A DNA stretch of 64,000 nucleotides. Origin: Bog-473 sp963783965 (GTDB taxonomy: Bacteria; Actinomycetota; Acidimicrobiia; Acidimicrobiales; RAAP-2). The position numbers and the translations under genes were made by a program. The DNA lies in assembly GCA_963783965.1 (NCBI GenBank), contig CAWAPQ010000005.1, forward strand, positions 124,001-188,000, given 5' to 3'. Below the pieces are notes generated by a model. The model made no database searches. It worked only from the letters and a program-made list of their open reading frames with translations, and was not told the origin of the DNA. Positions 7,804 to 16,064 of this stretch are shown one piece after another; positions within the stretch are counted from its first letter, which is position 1, and the number at the start of each line of letters is the position of its first letter.

Positions 7804-8622
7804 ATGGACATTCACGGGAGCGCATTGGTCACGGGAGCGAGCCGCGGCATCGGGCGAGCCGTCGCCATTGAGTTGGCGCGCCGCGGCTTTGACACCGTGG
7901 CGACCATGCGGGATACGGATGCCGGGGTCGGCATGGCTGCGGAGGCGGGAGGGCGGCTCGAAGTCCGCCGCCTCGACGTCACGGACCCCTCCACCTTCGA
8001 TCTTCCTTCGGATCTGCGCGTGCTCGTCAACAACGCGGGCATCGACACCGACTACCTGCCGGTGGAACACGCCAACATGGAGGACTGGCGCCGGATGTTC
8101 GAGACCAATGTCTTCGGAGTCGTGGCGCTGACCTCGGCCGCCATTCCGGTGTTGCGAGCGAACCAACCGTCGGTGGTGTGCACGGTGACGTCGTCGTCCA
8201 TCTTCGCGTCCGTCCCCTTCTTCTCGGCCTACAGAGCCTCCAAAGCGGCGGCGTCGGCGTTCGGCGACAGTCTGCGGGTCGAGGTCGCGCCGTTCGGGAT
8301 CCGGGTGGTCGAGATCCTTCCCGGACCCATCGACACCGACATGTTCCGCCTGAGCACGGGAGAACCTGGAGCGGCCCGCTTCGCCGACTACCGGCCCCTG
8401 GCCGACGTCGCTGCATCGCTGCGCCGTGAACACGCCGACCCCCGTGTCGTCGATCCGGGGCAGGCGGCGTCGGCCATCGCCGATGCGATCCTCGACACCG
8501 AAGGACCGATGCGGTACGGCTGTGACCCGGTGTCATTGGAGCTGCTCCATCTCTGGCGCCAGTGTGACGACGAGACCGTCTTCACCATGACCGGCCAGTC
8601 GCTCCTCGACCTGTCCAACTAA
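7804..8622 (+). CDS. Short-chain dehydrogenase/reductase
   Basis: A classical SDR of about 272 residues. The NAD(P)-binding motif TGASRGIGRA is near the N-terminus, LVNNAGI follows, and the catalytic triad is readable as Ser in VTSSSIF and Tyr/Lys in YRASK. The substrate is not predictable. The ATG at 7804 is chosen because GAGGAAG lies upstream; a GTG at 7786 is in frame. It lies 38 bp after the VOC gene, so the epimerase, VOC and SDR genes may form one transcription unit. Confidence 0.85.
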   Translation: MDIHGSALVTGASRGIGRAVAIELARRGFDTVATMRDTDAGVGMAAEAGGRLEVRRLDVTDPSTFDLPSDLRVLVNNAGIDTDYLPVEHANMEDWRRMFETNVFGVVALTSAAIPVLRANQPSVVCTVTSSSIFASVPFFSAYRASKAAASAFGDSLRVEVAPFGIRVVEILPGPIDTDMFRLSTGEPGAARFADYRPLADVAASLRREHADPRVVDPGQAASAIADAILDTEGPMRYGCDPVSLELLHLWRQCDDETVFTMTGQSLLDLSN

Positions 8623-8745
8623 CGAGGCCGCATCGCCGTTCGCGGGAGACGGGGGTTGGCGCGGGCCTGCTTTGACGCGCGTCCCCGGCACCGTGACGCA
8701 CGTCGCCGGCAGAAGCCCTGCCCGAGCACGGTGCCCTCCGCACGC

Positions 8746-8751
8746 TACCTT
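8746..8751 (+). promoter_or_regulatory. Candidate -10 element (TACCTT)
   Basis: TACCTT lies 22 nt before the GTG at 8774, with AGAAAGG as ribosome binding site between them. This is consistent with a short-leader promoter for the GDT1-type gene. Confidence 0.35.
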
Positions 8752-8773
8752 CGGACCTGACAGAAAGGCCCCT

Positions 8774-9358
8774 GTGGATTTCGCCGTCGTCTTCGCCGTC
8801 TTTCCGATCATCTTCATCGGCGAGCTTCCGGACAAGACCATGTTCGCATCACTGGTCATGTCGACGCGGGGCCGTCCGGCCATCGTCTGGCTGGGCGCGG
8901 CCGCCGGATTCGCGGTGCACGTCGTCATCGCGGTCACGATCGGCGTGGCCCTCTTCCACCTGCTGCCCCATCAGGTGCTCGATGCCGTGGTCGCGGGCAT
9001 GTTCCTGGTGGGTGCGGCGCTCGCACTTCGCGAGGCGGTCAAGGAGAAGAAGGACGAGGAACTGGTCGAGCGTGAGGTGGCGTCACACCGCCGCATCGCC
9101 GTGACCGCGTTCCTCGTGATCTTTCTGGCCGAGTGGGGTGACCTGACACAGATCCTCACCGCCAACCTGGCCGCCCACTACCACGACCCTCTCTCTGTCG
9201 CCGTGGGTGCCACGCTTGCCCTCTGGGCGGTGGCCGGGCTCGCCGTGGTGAGCGGTCAGAGCCTCCTCCGGCTCATCAACATCTCGACGATCAGGATCGT
9301 CACCGCCGTCGTCCTGGTCGCCCTGGCCGGCTGGGCGGCCTGGAGCGCCGCCCACTGA
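8774..9358 (+). CDS. TMEM165/GDT1 (UPF0016) family cation transporter
   Basis: About 194 residues with six predicted membrane segments in two halves. Each half carries the family signature E-x-x-D-x-T: ELPDKT at residues 17-22 and EWGDLT at residues 120-125. UPF0016 proteins move Mn2+ or Ca2+ across membranes (MneA in bacteria, GDT1 in yeast). The first motif has Pro where the family usually has Gly. A charged loop (REAVKEKKDEELVEREV) separates the halves. The GTG at 8774 is preceded by AGAAAGG; the upstream extension to 8672 has no membrane or motif support. Confidence 0.85.
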   Translation: MDFAVVFAVFPIIFIGELPDKTMFASLVMSTRGRPAIVWLGAAAGFAVHVVIAVTIGVALFHLLPHQVLDAVVAGMFLVGAALALREAVKEKKDEELVEREVASHRRIAVTAFLVIFLAEWGDLTQILTANLAAHYHDPLSVAVGATLALWAVAGLAVVSGQSLLRLINISTIRIVTAVVLVALAGWAAWSAAH

Positions 9359-9375
9359 GTCGATCGGCGATCAGG

Positions 9376-10167
9376 TCAGGCGACGGGCGAAGTGAATCGG
9401 TAGCCGATGCCCCGGATGGTGGTGATCCAGCGCGGGTTCTCGGGGTCGGTCTCGATCTTCAGGCGGACCCGGCGGATGTGCTCGGTCACGGTGGACCGTC
9501 CCTGCCAGCGCCCGTTGGATCCCCACACCCGCTCGAGCAGATCCTCGCGTGAGAACACCCTTCCCGGTGCCGAGGCGAGGAAGGCCAGGAGGTCGAACTC
9601 CTTCCGGGTCATGACGACCTCGGCGCCGTCGACCGTCACCTTGCGGGTTCCCTGATCGATGACGAGGTCACCGTGGTCGAGCGTCGTCGTGGGCGTGGCC
9701 AGGCCGCGGCGCAACACCGCCCGCATGCGGGCTTCGAGCTCGGCAAAGGAATACGGCTTGGCGAGCACGTCGTCGGCGCCCAGGTTCAGCAGCGCCACGC
9801 GGTCACGCTCCGAGGACCGCCCGGAGCAGACGATGACGGGAACCGAGCTCCGGCGCCGGATGGTGGTCAGGACATCGGCGGTGCCGCCACCGATGTCGAA
9901 GTCGAGGATGACCAGATCGGCCGGGTGGGCGAAGACCGCATCAAGCGACTCGCTCACACTGGCTGCCTCGGTGACCTCGTAGCCGGAGCGCTTCAGATAG
10001 TGCTGGAGGGCACGGCGCGTGTTTGTGTCGTCCTCGGCGACGAGGATCGTCTTCTCGGTCGCGACCACGCCCGTTGGTGTGAACACGGCGGTCGGATTGG
10101 TGCCGGCGGTGCGCACGGTCTCCCCGTAGCCCGCGCCCTGTGCGGAGATGTCCATCGGAGAGGTCAT
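9376..10167 (-). CDS. OmpR-family response regulator (orphan, copy 1)
   Basis: About 263 residues. A roughly 40-residue low-complexity leader is followed by a receiver domain (ILVAEDD acidic pocket, phospho-acceptor Asp in LVILDFD, Ser in VIVCSGRSS, Lys in LAKPYSFAELEARMRA). The C-terminus is a winged-helix trans_reg_C domain (VMTRKEFDLLAFLASAPGRV, TVTEHIRRVRLKIE, IRGIGYRF). No histidine kinase is adjacent. It is a close paralogue of the next response regulator, and both match over the output domain. The start is uncertain: I use the ATG at 10167, which gives a leader of the same length as in copy 2. Confidence 0.85.
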   Translation of the reverse strand: MTSPMDISAQGAGYGETVRTAGTNPTAVFTPTGVVATEKTILVAEDDTNTRRALQHYLKRSGYEVTEAASVSESLDAVFAHPADLVILDFDIGGGTADVLTTIRRRSSVPVIVCSGRSSERDRVALLNLGADDVLAKPYSFAELEARMRAVLRRGLATPTTTLDHGDLVIDQGTRKVTVDGAEVVMTRKEFDLLAFLASAPGRVFSREDLLERVWGSNGRWQGRSTVTEHIRRVRLKIETDPENPRWITTIRGIGYRFTSPVA

Positions 10168-10489
10168 CGGGCACAACCACATACCGAGACCGGCACGCCG
10201 CCTGTTGCGACCCCGCCGGTGCCCTGACGTCGAGCGAGCGCTTGCGCCGAGCCGACCATGTCCATTGCCCCTCTCGTCCATTTCGCACCGTGTGCGGAAC
10301 GGCACCTCGTGCGCCCGGACCAAGCCAAATCCGCCTCACGGTGACTCGGTGCCGAGCTGTGTCCTCACTGTCGGCACATGAAGTCGCCGGCTCCATAGGA
10401 CTTTCGGACCCAAAAAATTGAGCGTCCGTAGTGCAACCGCGGCGCTCTCGATTCGTGTTCGCCAAACCTCCCCCGGTGCGTCCGCCTGC
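10168..10489. other. Gene-poor spacer between the two response regulators
   Basis: About 320 bp without a supported gene. It contains a short palindrome, CGCACCGTGTGCG at 10284-10296, that could be an operator upstream of copy 1. A weak stem (CGGAC/GTCCG) flanks an A/T run near 10408-10426. I see no convincing terminator or small gene. Confidence 0.4.
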
Positions 10490-11294
10490 TCAGGTCTTGT
10501 CGGGCAGGGTGAACCTGTAGCCGACACCTCGGACCGTCGTGATCCAGCGGGGGGAATCCGGGTCGGGCTCAATCTTGAGACGGACCCGGCGTACGTGCTC
10601 GGTGACCGTGGAGCGGCCTTGCCACTCCTCGGTCGAGCCCCAGACCCGCTCGAGCAGGTCCTCGCGGGAGAAGACCTGGCCGGGCGATGCCGCAAGGAAT
10701 GCGAGCAGGTCGAACTCCTTGCGCGTCATCGGGACCGACTCGTCGCGCACGGTCACGGTCCGGGTGTCGCGATCGACGACGAGCTCGCCATGGTGGAGAC
10801 ACGTGGCCAGCCGGCTCGCCGTTGCCGCGTCGTAGGACCGCTCGCACCCTGGCTTCGAGTTCGGCGAAGGAGAACGGCTTCACGACGAAGTCGTCGGCGC
10901 CCAGATTGAGGGTGCGGATCCTGTCGTCCTCCGAGTCCCGTCCGGAGCACACGATGACCGGCACGGCGCTGTGACGGCGGATCTTCGCCAGCACGTCCGT
11001 GCCGTCGAAACCGGGAAGTCCCAGGTCAAGGATGACAAGGCTGGCCGAGTGCTGAAAGACGGCCCGCAGCGTTGAGGGCCCGTCAGTGGCCTCCGTCACC
11101 CGGTAACCACTGCGTTCGAAGTACTGGAGCAGCGCGCTGCGGCAACTGTGATCGTCCTCGGCCACCAGGATCGTCAGCTCACCCTGCTCGACGCCACCGG
11201 GCGCCGTCAGAGTGCTCGTGCCGGCCGGGTCCAGCGGCCTGAGGCCGCGGTGGTGTGTCGGGACGCGTGTCACCACGCCCACGGGCGGGTTCAT
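10490..11294 (-). pseudogene. OmpR-family response regulator (orphan, copy 2), frame interrupted
   Basis: The start at 11294 has GAGGAGGG a few nt upstream. The receiver domain is intact: ILVAEDD, phospho-acceptor in LVILDLGLPGFDG, VIVCSGRDS, and VVKPFSFAELEARVRAVLRR. Directly after AVLRR the frame goes wrong. The expected linker and winged-helix domain (LHHGELVVD, then MTRKEFDLLAFLA, TVTEHVRRVRLKIE and VRGVGYRF) continue in an adjacent frame down to 10490. The span of 805 bp is one base over a multiple of three; deleting one G near 10825 restores a 267-residue protein. Either sequencing error or a recent mutation is possible. As written, a receiver-only product is made. No kinase gene is adjacent. 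Confidence 0.8.
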
Positions 11295-11779
11295 CCGTCG
11301 ACCCTCCTCGGAGTCATTCGCTGCGGCAGGGGTGTGTGACCCATGCTGTGTTTCTCGGCCGCGCCTACGCCAACCTTGAGAGAATCGATCACGCTCAAGG
11401 ACGTGTGGATCGTGCGGCGCGGGAGTAGGCGGCGCGGCCCGCTCCCGAGCGCACTCACCACCGACCACGCGGGCCGCAAGGAGTGCATGAGGCGCCGCCG
11501 TACTTGCTTCCTCGGTCGAAACCTGTCCTGCCGAGAGCCCTCAATCGACGCTCCGTCGACCAGACCTGACGCCATGCGCGCGGCCCGGCCGGAAAAGTTG
11601 CGCAAAGGTTGCGCGGGCTCTGCAACCGTTCCACAACGTTCACGCAACCGACCTGCAAGAGGGCGAAGTATTAAAGTGGTCGCTACTTCTGAATACGCGA
11701 AATGGCCAAGGCCAAATGGCGGTTCCGGAGGAGAAGGTGCACCGGTCGGATGGTGCAAAGAACAGAGGGGGAAACACAC
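11295..11779. other. Long regulatory spacer upstream of the WhiG-type sigma gene
   Basis: About 485 bp between divergent genes with no convincing ORF. It holds the phased repeat array at 11597-11665, a possible -10 (TAAAGT, 11672-11677) and a purine-rich ribosome binding site at 11764-11771. Confidence 0.6.
11597..11665. promoter_or_regulatory. Helically phased operator array (11-bp repeats)
   Basis: Two copies of GTTGCGC begin at 11597 and 11608. After a gap, four units begin at 11622, 11633, 11644 and 11655: GCAACCGTTCC, ACAACGTTCAC, GCAACCGACCT and the weaker GCAAGAGGGCG. The unit length is 11 bp throughout, about one helical turn, and the first two units have the opposite orientation to the last four. 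The array ends just upstream of a TAAAGT hexamer at 11672. OmpR-family regulators typically bind tandem direct repeats with 11-bp spacing, and two such regulators are encoded next door, so binding by one of them is my inference. Confidence 0.55.
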
Positions 11780-12679
11780 GTGGGATCGACAGCAAGTCCG
11801 TTTTCCACGGCGCAGGGGTCGACAGAGGCGGGTATCGAGAATCTCTGGTCCGAGTTCAAGCGGACCGGGGAGCAGTCACTTCGTAACCAGCTGATCATCT
11901 ACTACTCGCCGTTCGTCAAGTACATCGCCGGGCGTGTGCTCGCCGGCTTGCCACGGCACTTCGACGAGGAAGATCTCGTCAGTTACGGCATCATCGGGCT
12001 CATCGATGCGATTGAGCGGTTCGAGCTCGACCGCAATCTGCGCTTCGAGACGTACGCCATTCCGCGCATCAAGGGGGCGATCATCGACGAATTGCGCTCC
12101 ATCGACTGGGTTCCCCGGTCGGTGCGCACCAAGGCCAGAGCGGTCGAACAGGCGTTCACCCACCTGGAGGGCACGCTGCGGCGGACGCCCAACGAGGCGG
12201 AGGTGGCGGCCGAACTGGAGATGTCCGTCGGCGACTTCCACAAGGCACTGCGCAAGATCTCGACGGTCGGCATGATGGCGCTCGACGAGGTGCTCCGTGG
12301 CGGCGATCGCTCCGAGCGCTCCACGTTGGGCGAGACCTTGCCCGATGGATCGTGGGGACCGGTCGACACCTTCGAGGCCAAGGAATCGAAAGAGGCGTTG
12401 ATCATGGCCGTGGACGGGATGCCCGAGCGGGAGCGCACCGTCCTGATGATGTACTACTACGACGGCCTGACCCTGACGGAAATCGGACAGGTCCTCGGCG
12501 TGACCGAGAGCAGGGTGTGCCAGATCCACACCAAGGCACTCCGCCAGCTTCGCTCGAAGCTGGCGGACCGTCCCGAGACCGCTCGGGTGAACCCGGCCCA
12601 GACTGCGTCGGCACCCGGGACGCGGGAGGGAACCCGCGAGCGCCCGGGCCGGGCTCGGCTGCAGCTGCTCGCCAGTTAG
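11780..12679 (+). CDS. whiG: RNA polymerase sigma factor, WhiG/FliA type
   Basis: About 299 residues of a group 3 sigma factor. Region 2 reads LIIYYSPFVKYIAGRV and FDEEDLVSYGIIGLIDAIER, with RFETYAIPRIKGAIIDELRS as the -10 recognition segment. Region 3 is around TPNEAEVAAELEMS, and region 4 ends with LTLTEIGQVLGVTESRVCQIH as the -35 helix-turn-helix. These features match FliA/WhiG sigma factors, which drive flagellar genes in many bacteria and spore development in Streptomyces. No flagellar gene is in view, so the regulon is unknown. The GTG at 11780 is favoured by agaggggga about 9 nt upstream; ATGs at 11702 and 11750 are alternatives. The C-terminal 35 residues are an Arg/Pro-rich extension. 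Confidence 0.85.
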   Translation: MGSTASPFSTAQGSTEAGIENLWSEFKRTGEQSLRNQLIIYYSPFVKYIAGRVLAGLPRHFDEEDLVSYGIIGLIDAIERFELDRNLRFETYAIPRIKGAIIDELRSIDWVPRSVRTKARAVEQAFTHLEGTLRRTPNEAEVAAELEMSVGDFHKALRKISTVGMMALDEVLRGGDRSERSTLGETLPDGSWGPVDTFEAKESKEALIMAVDGMPERERTVLMMYYYDGLTLTEIGQVLGVTESRVCQIHTKALRQLRSKLADRPETARVNPAQTASAPGTREGTRERPGRARLQLLAS

Positions 12680-12821
12680 TCCTACGCGTCCAGATCCGTC
12701 CGGCGGCCACAGGTCGCCGGACGGACGGGTGTGCCTCGGCGGAGGTGGGACGTCGCCCCAGGTTCGGAAGACCGGTACGGTCTGGTGTCCGACCACGTAC
12801 GAGCCCAGGGGGCCCAAAGTC

Positions 12822-14222
12822 ATGCCTTTGCACAAGCGGGAGAACCTCCGGGATCAACTGATCGATTCGGTCTACGCCGACCAGGGTCTGAAGGCATCGC
12901 TGCCGGCGACGCACTGTCCCAGCGACGAGATGCGCCCCGAGGACGTGATGCGGGCGATCTCCGACGAGCTCCTGCTCGACGGGAACGCGCGCCAGAACCT
13001 GGCCACGTTCTGCCAGACCTGGGAGGAGCCGGAGGTCCATCAGCTGATGGACCTCTGCATCGACAAGAACCTCATCGACAAGGACGAGTATCCCCAGACG
13101 GCCGAGTTGGAACGGCGTTGCGTCCGCATGCTGGCGGGCCTGTGGAACGCCCCCGAAACCGGGGAACCCGTCGGCTGCTCGGCCATCGGGTCGTCAGAGG
13201 GCTGCATGCTGGGCGGCATGGCGGCCAAGTGGCGCTGGAGGGCCAAGCGCGAGGCGGCAGGCAAGCCGACGGACAAGCCGAACATGGTCTGCGGGCCCGT
13301 GCAGGTGGTCTGGCACAAGTTCGCCAAGTACTGGGACATCGAAATGCGAGAGATCCCCATGTCGCCCGGGCGCTACCAGATGGATGTCGAGCAGATGCTC
13401 GAGCGGGTGGACGAGAACACCATCATGGTGGTGCCGACCTTCGGCGTCACCTATACCGGGACGTACGAGCCGGTGCTCGAGCTCTCCCAGGCGCTGGACA
13501 AGCTGCAGGAGGACACCGGTCTCGACATCGACATCCACGTCGACGGGGCGAGCGGGGCGTTCCTGGCCCCCTTCTGCGCACCGGACATCCCGTGGGACTT
13601 CCGTGTCCCCCGGGTGAAGTCGATCAGCTCGTCCGGCCACAAATTCGGCCTGGCCCCGCTCGGCGTGGGCTGGGTGCTGTGGCGGGACTCGTCGGAACTG
13701 CCGGACGACCTGATCTTCCATGTCACCTACCTCGGGGGCGACATGCCGGTCTTCCAGATCAACTTCTCGCGCCCGGCCGGTCAGATCGTGGCGCAGTACT
13801 ACAACTTCGTGCGGCTCGGCCGCAACGGCTACCGCAACGTGCACGACGCCTGCTACAACACGGGCAAATTCCTGGCCGAGGAGGTGGTGAAGCTGGGGCC
13901 GTTCGAGTTGCTGTGCGATTCGAATCCGCTCAAGGGGATCCCGTCGGTGGCCTGGCGCATCAAGGAAGGCGAGGACCCGGGCTACACGCTCTACGACGTC
14001 GCCGACCGCCTGCGGGCGCGCGGCTGGCAGGTGCCGGCCTATCCGCTGACCGGCTCCGTCTCGGACATCTCCGTCCAGCGGATCCTCGTGCGCCAGGGTG
14101 TCAGTCGCGACCTGGCCGGTCTGCTGCTCCAGGACATAGAGCAGTCGATCGCGCACTTCGACCGCCACCCGGTCACGGTGCCGATGACCAAGGAGGAGTC
14201 AGGCGGCTTCAGCCACCTGTAA
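12822..14222 (+). CDS. gadB: Glutamate decarboxylase
   Basis: A 466-residue PLP enzyme of the group II decarboxylases that converts glutamate to GABA and CO2. Family markers are readable: VGCSAIGSSEGCMLGGMA, IHVDGASGAFLAPF (the PLP-contacting Asp), and VKSISSSGHKFGLAPLGVGW with the Schiff-base Lys in SSGHK. Length equals E. coli GadB. The ATG at 12822 has AGGGGG about 10 nt upstream; an upstream TACGGT (12776) is a possible -10. No GadC antiporter lies nearby, so a role in acid resistance is not supported by context; a GABA shunt role is possible. Its 3' end overlaps the convergent pore-protein gene by 14 bp. Confidence 0.95.
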   Translation: MPLHKRENLRDQLIDSVYADQGLKASLPATHCPSDEMRPEDVMRAISDELLLDGNARQNLATFCQTWEEPEVHQLMDLCIDKNLIDKDEYPQTAELERRCVRMLAGLWNAPETGEPVGCSAIGSSEGCMLGGMAAKWRWRAKREAAGKPTDKPNMVCGPVQVVWHKFAKYWDIEMREIPMSPGRYQMDVEQMLERVDENTIMVVPTFGVTYTGTYEPVLELSQALDKLQEDTGLDIDIHVDGASGAFLAPFCAPDIPWDFRVPRVKSISSSGHKFGLAPLGVGWVLWRDSSELPDDLIFHVTYLGGDMPVFQINFSRPAGQIVAQYYNFVRLGRNGYRNVHDACYNTGKFLAEEVVKLGPFELLCDSNPLKGIPSVAWRIKEGEDPGYTLYDVADRLRARGWQVPAYPLTGSVSDISVQRILVRQGVSRDLAGLLLQDIEQSIAHFDRHPVTVPMTKEESGGFSHL

Positions 14223-15393
14223 CGGACGGGCTTATGGCGGGTGTCGCCGGCAGCACCACCGACCAGTCCACGTGCAGCGGCCGGCGGCGCAGGAACCGGG
14301 GCTTGCCCACCTTCGCCGGGCGGTCCGTCGTCCAGGGCGCCGGAGCGGCCAAGGTGACCCCGGCCAGGGCGCGGAGCGCGGGATCGTAGGCGGAGCGGAT
14401 CCAGGCGAAGCGACGCCATGCCTCATCCTCCCGGCCCGCTTCGATGTCGAGGATGCCCGCCAAGGAAGCCATGGCGGCGACGTACTCCTCGCGCCTGACG
14501 CTCACCGACGGTGCCGGCTCGCCGGCGTGGGCCATGAAATCCTGCAGCCTCGACGGCGGGTCGAGAGGGACGTTGACCGCACGGGCGATCCGGACGATGA
14601 GGGGGAGCCCGTAGACGAGGACCGTCAGCGGACCCTTCTGGACGTCGGCGAAGACCTCGGCGAAGTCGACGTCGGAGACGGCGAAGACCAGTGCCGACGC
14701 GTCCAGCACCGTCCCCACGGTGGCGACCCACGATTGCTCGGGGTCGGACTCGGGGAAGTAGCTGAGGATCGGGAAAGCCGTGTGTGTCTGCTCGAGATCG
14801 AGCATCCAGTCGGCTGCGTTCCGCCAGAGGTCGGGGCTCTCGAAGCTTCCGATGCGTTGCAGGCTCTGAATGAAGTCCGTCGCGCTCGGTGGTGTGCCGG
14901 CGATCGGCCGCAGGCGGTTGGCGCCCTTCTCGCGACCGTTGTAGGCCGAGTAGATGGTGGGCAGGTAGCTGATGAGCAGGGCCACGAGGCCCAGCCCGAT
15001 CGTCGCCTCCACGAAGGCGATCCAGATCCGCCCCGACCCGTTGGGCTCGGCGAACCCCATGGTGGTGAGCGAGGAGACGCTGATCTCGAACGCCCGGGAC
15101 CAACTGAGGTCGAGCGTGCCCCAGTAGATGCCGGTGAAAGCCAGCATCATGAGGATCATCCAGACCAGGGGCAGGCTGACGAGGGCGACCGGCGCGTACA
15201 TCCGGCGCAGCGCCTCGGCCAGAGGATCGCTCCTGTGCCGGCGCACGAGGATCCGGTAGACCAGCGCGAAGACGAACCCCGCCAGGCGCGGGTTGCCCTT
15301 CTGCGGCAGGACCACGGTCTTGAGTGCCGAGCCCAGGACAACGAAGGCCACCAGGAGGCCGAGGACCAGGCACAGCACGCGGAGGGCGGTCAT
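14209..15393 (-). CDS. Ion-channel-like membrane protein with divergent pore motif
   Basis: About 394 residues. An N-terminal membrane helix (VLCLVLGLLVAFVVLG) is followed by a second helix around VSLPLVWMILMMLAFTGIYW. Then comes a pore-loop-like segment SVSSLTTMGFAEP, and a third helix GLGLVALLISYLPTIYSAY. SLTTMGF resembles the K+ channel filter region SxTTVGYGD, but the GYGD is replaced by GFAEP, so K+ selectivity cannot be assumed. The C-terminal 240 residues are cytoplasmic and of unknown fold. The ATG at 15393 is chosen because the longer frame is low-complexity. It lies 16 bp downstream of the DUF1269 gene and is probably cotranscribed with it. Confidence 0.65.
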   Translation of the reverse strand: MTALRVLCLVLGLLVAFVVLGSALKTVVLPQKGNPRLAGFVFALVYRILVRRHRSDPLAEALRRMYAPVALVSLPLVWMILMMLAFTGIYWGTLDLSWSRAFEISVSSLTTMGFAEPNGSGRIWIAFVEATIGLGLVALLISYLPTIYSAYNGREKGANRLRPIAGTPPSATDFIQSLQRIGSFESPDLWRNAADWMLDLEQTHTAFPILSYFPESDPEQSWVATVGTVLDASALVFAVSDVDFAEVFADVQKGPLTVLVYGLPLIVRIARAVNVPLDPPSRLQDFMAHAGEPAPSVSVRREEYVAAMASLAGILDIEAGREDEAWRRFAWIRSAYDPALRALAGVTLAAPAPWTTDRPAKVGKPRFLRRRPLHVDWSVVLPATPAISPSVTGG

Positions 15394-15409
15394 GGTCGTC
15401 GGCTCCCGA

Positions 15410-15919
15410 TCAGGAGATCGACTGCGCGGCCTCCTGCACCGCCTTGTCGACATCCTTCTTGTCGACCTGGAGCTCCTTGGCCACCTTCTTCTGGGCCTTG
15501 AGGGAAGCCTTCTCGAGGGCGGCCTCAATCGTCGTCTCGCCGACGATCACGAGCGCCGCCTCTCCGGAATCGATGGCTTCGCCGAACTCCTTGACGTCGG
15601 TGCGGGACATCCCCTTCCACAGGTGCCCGCTGACGCCGCCGATGGCGGCACCCACGACGGCCGATCCGATGATGGACGGGGGGAACAGGATCCCGACCAA
15701 GGCGCCGGCGGCGGCACCGCCCCAGGCGCCGTGCCGCGTCGTCGTCTCGTCCTTGTTGACGTGGATCTTCCCGTCGCCGTCCTTGGTGATGACGGCGGCG
15801 TCGTAGGTGCCGACGGCACCGACGGCATGGAGGTCCTTGACGACGTCGTAATCGGCGCGAGCGTCGACCTCGCTGGCGTACGTCCCGATGTAGATGAACA
15901 CGCCATCGGCTTTCGACAT
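15410..15919 (-). CDS. DUF1269-type glycine-zipper protein
   Basis: A 169-residue protein. The N-terminal half is a ferredoxin-like alpha/beta unit (FIYIGTYASEVDARADYDVV). It is followed by a glycine/alanine-rich hydrophobic hairpin (GAWGGAAAGALVGILFPP and IIGSAVVGAAIGGVSGH) and a C-terminal helix rich in Lys and Ala. This is the DUF1269 pattern, a family linked by name only to membrane association and stress. The start at 15919 has a GGAAAGGAG ribosome binding site. It precedes the channel-like gene by 16 bp on the same strand. Confidence 0.75.
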   Translation of the reverse strand: MSKADGVFIYIGTYASEVDARADYDVVKDLHAVGAVGTYDAAVITKDGDGKIHVNKDETTTRHGAWGGAAAGALVGILFPPSIIGSAVVGAAIGGVSGHLWKGMSRTDVKEFGEAIDSGEAALVIVGETTIEAALEKASLKAQKKVAKELQVDKKDVDKAVQEAAQSIS

Positions 15920-16064
15920 GGCAACGCTCCTTTCCCGTGCCCAGTAGCGGGGCCGGCGCACCGGCCTTCCGGAGCGCGCACCGCGAGGGTATGTCCTCGG
16001 GGCGCGGCCTGCGAGAACATTCCGGGCGGCGGTCGTTCGGGTCCGTCTGGCATGATCCCTGCCG

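Noticed and set aside
10408..10426. Possible terminator downstream of response regulator 2 (CGGAC/GTCCG around an A/T run)
   Set aside because: The stem is only 5 bp, the loop is long, and the T run lies inside the loop instead of after the stem.
12822..15919. A GABA-dependent acid-resistance locus
   Set aside because: No GadC-type antiporter is present, and the neighbouring membrane protein is channel-like, converges with gadB and is transcribed with a DUF1269 gene.
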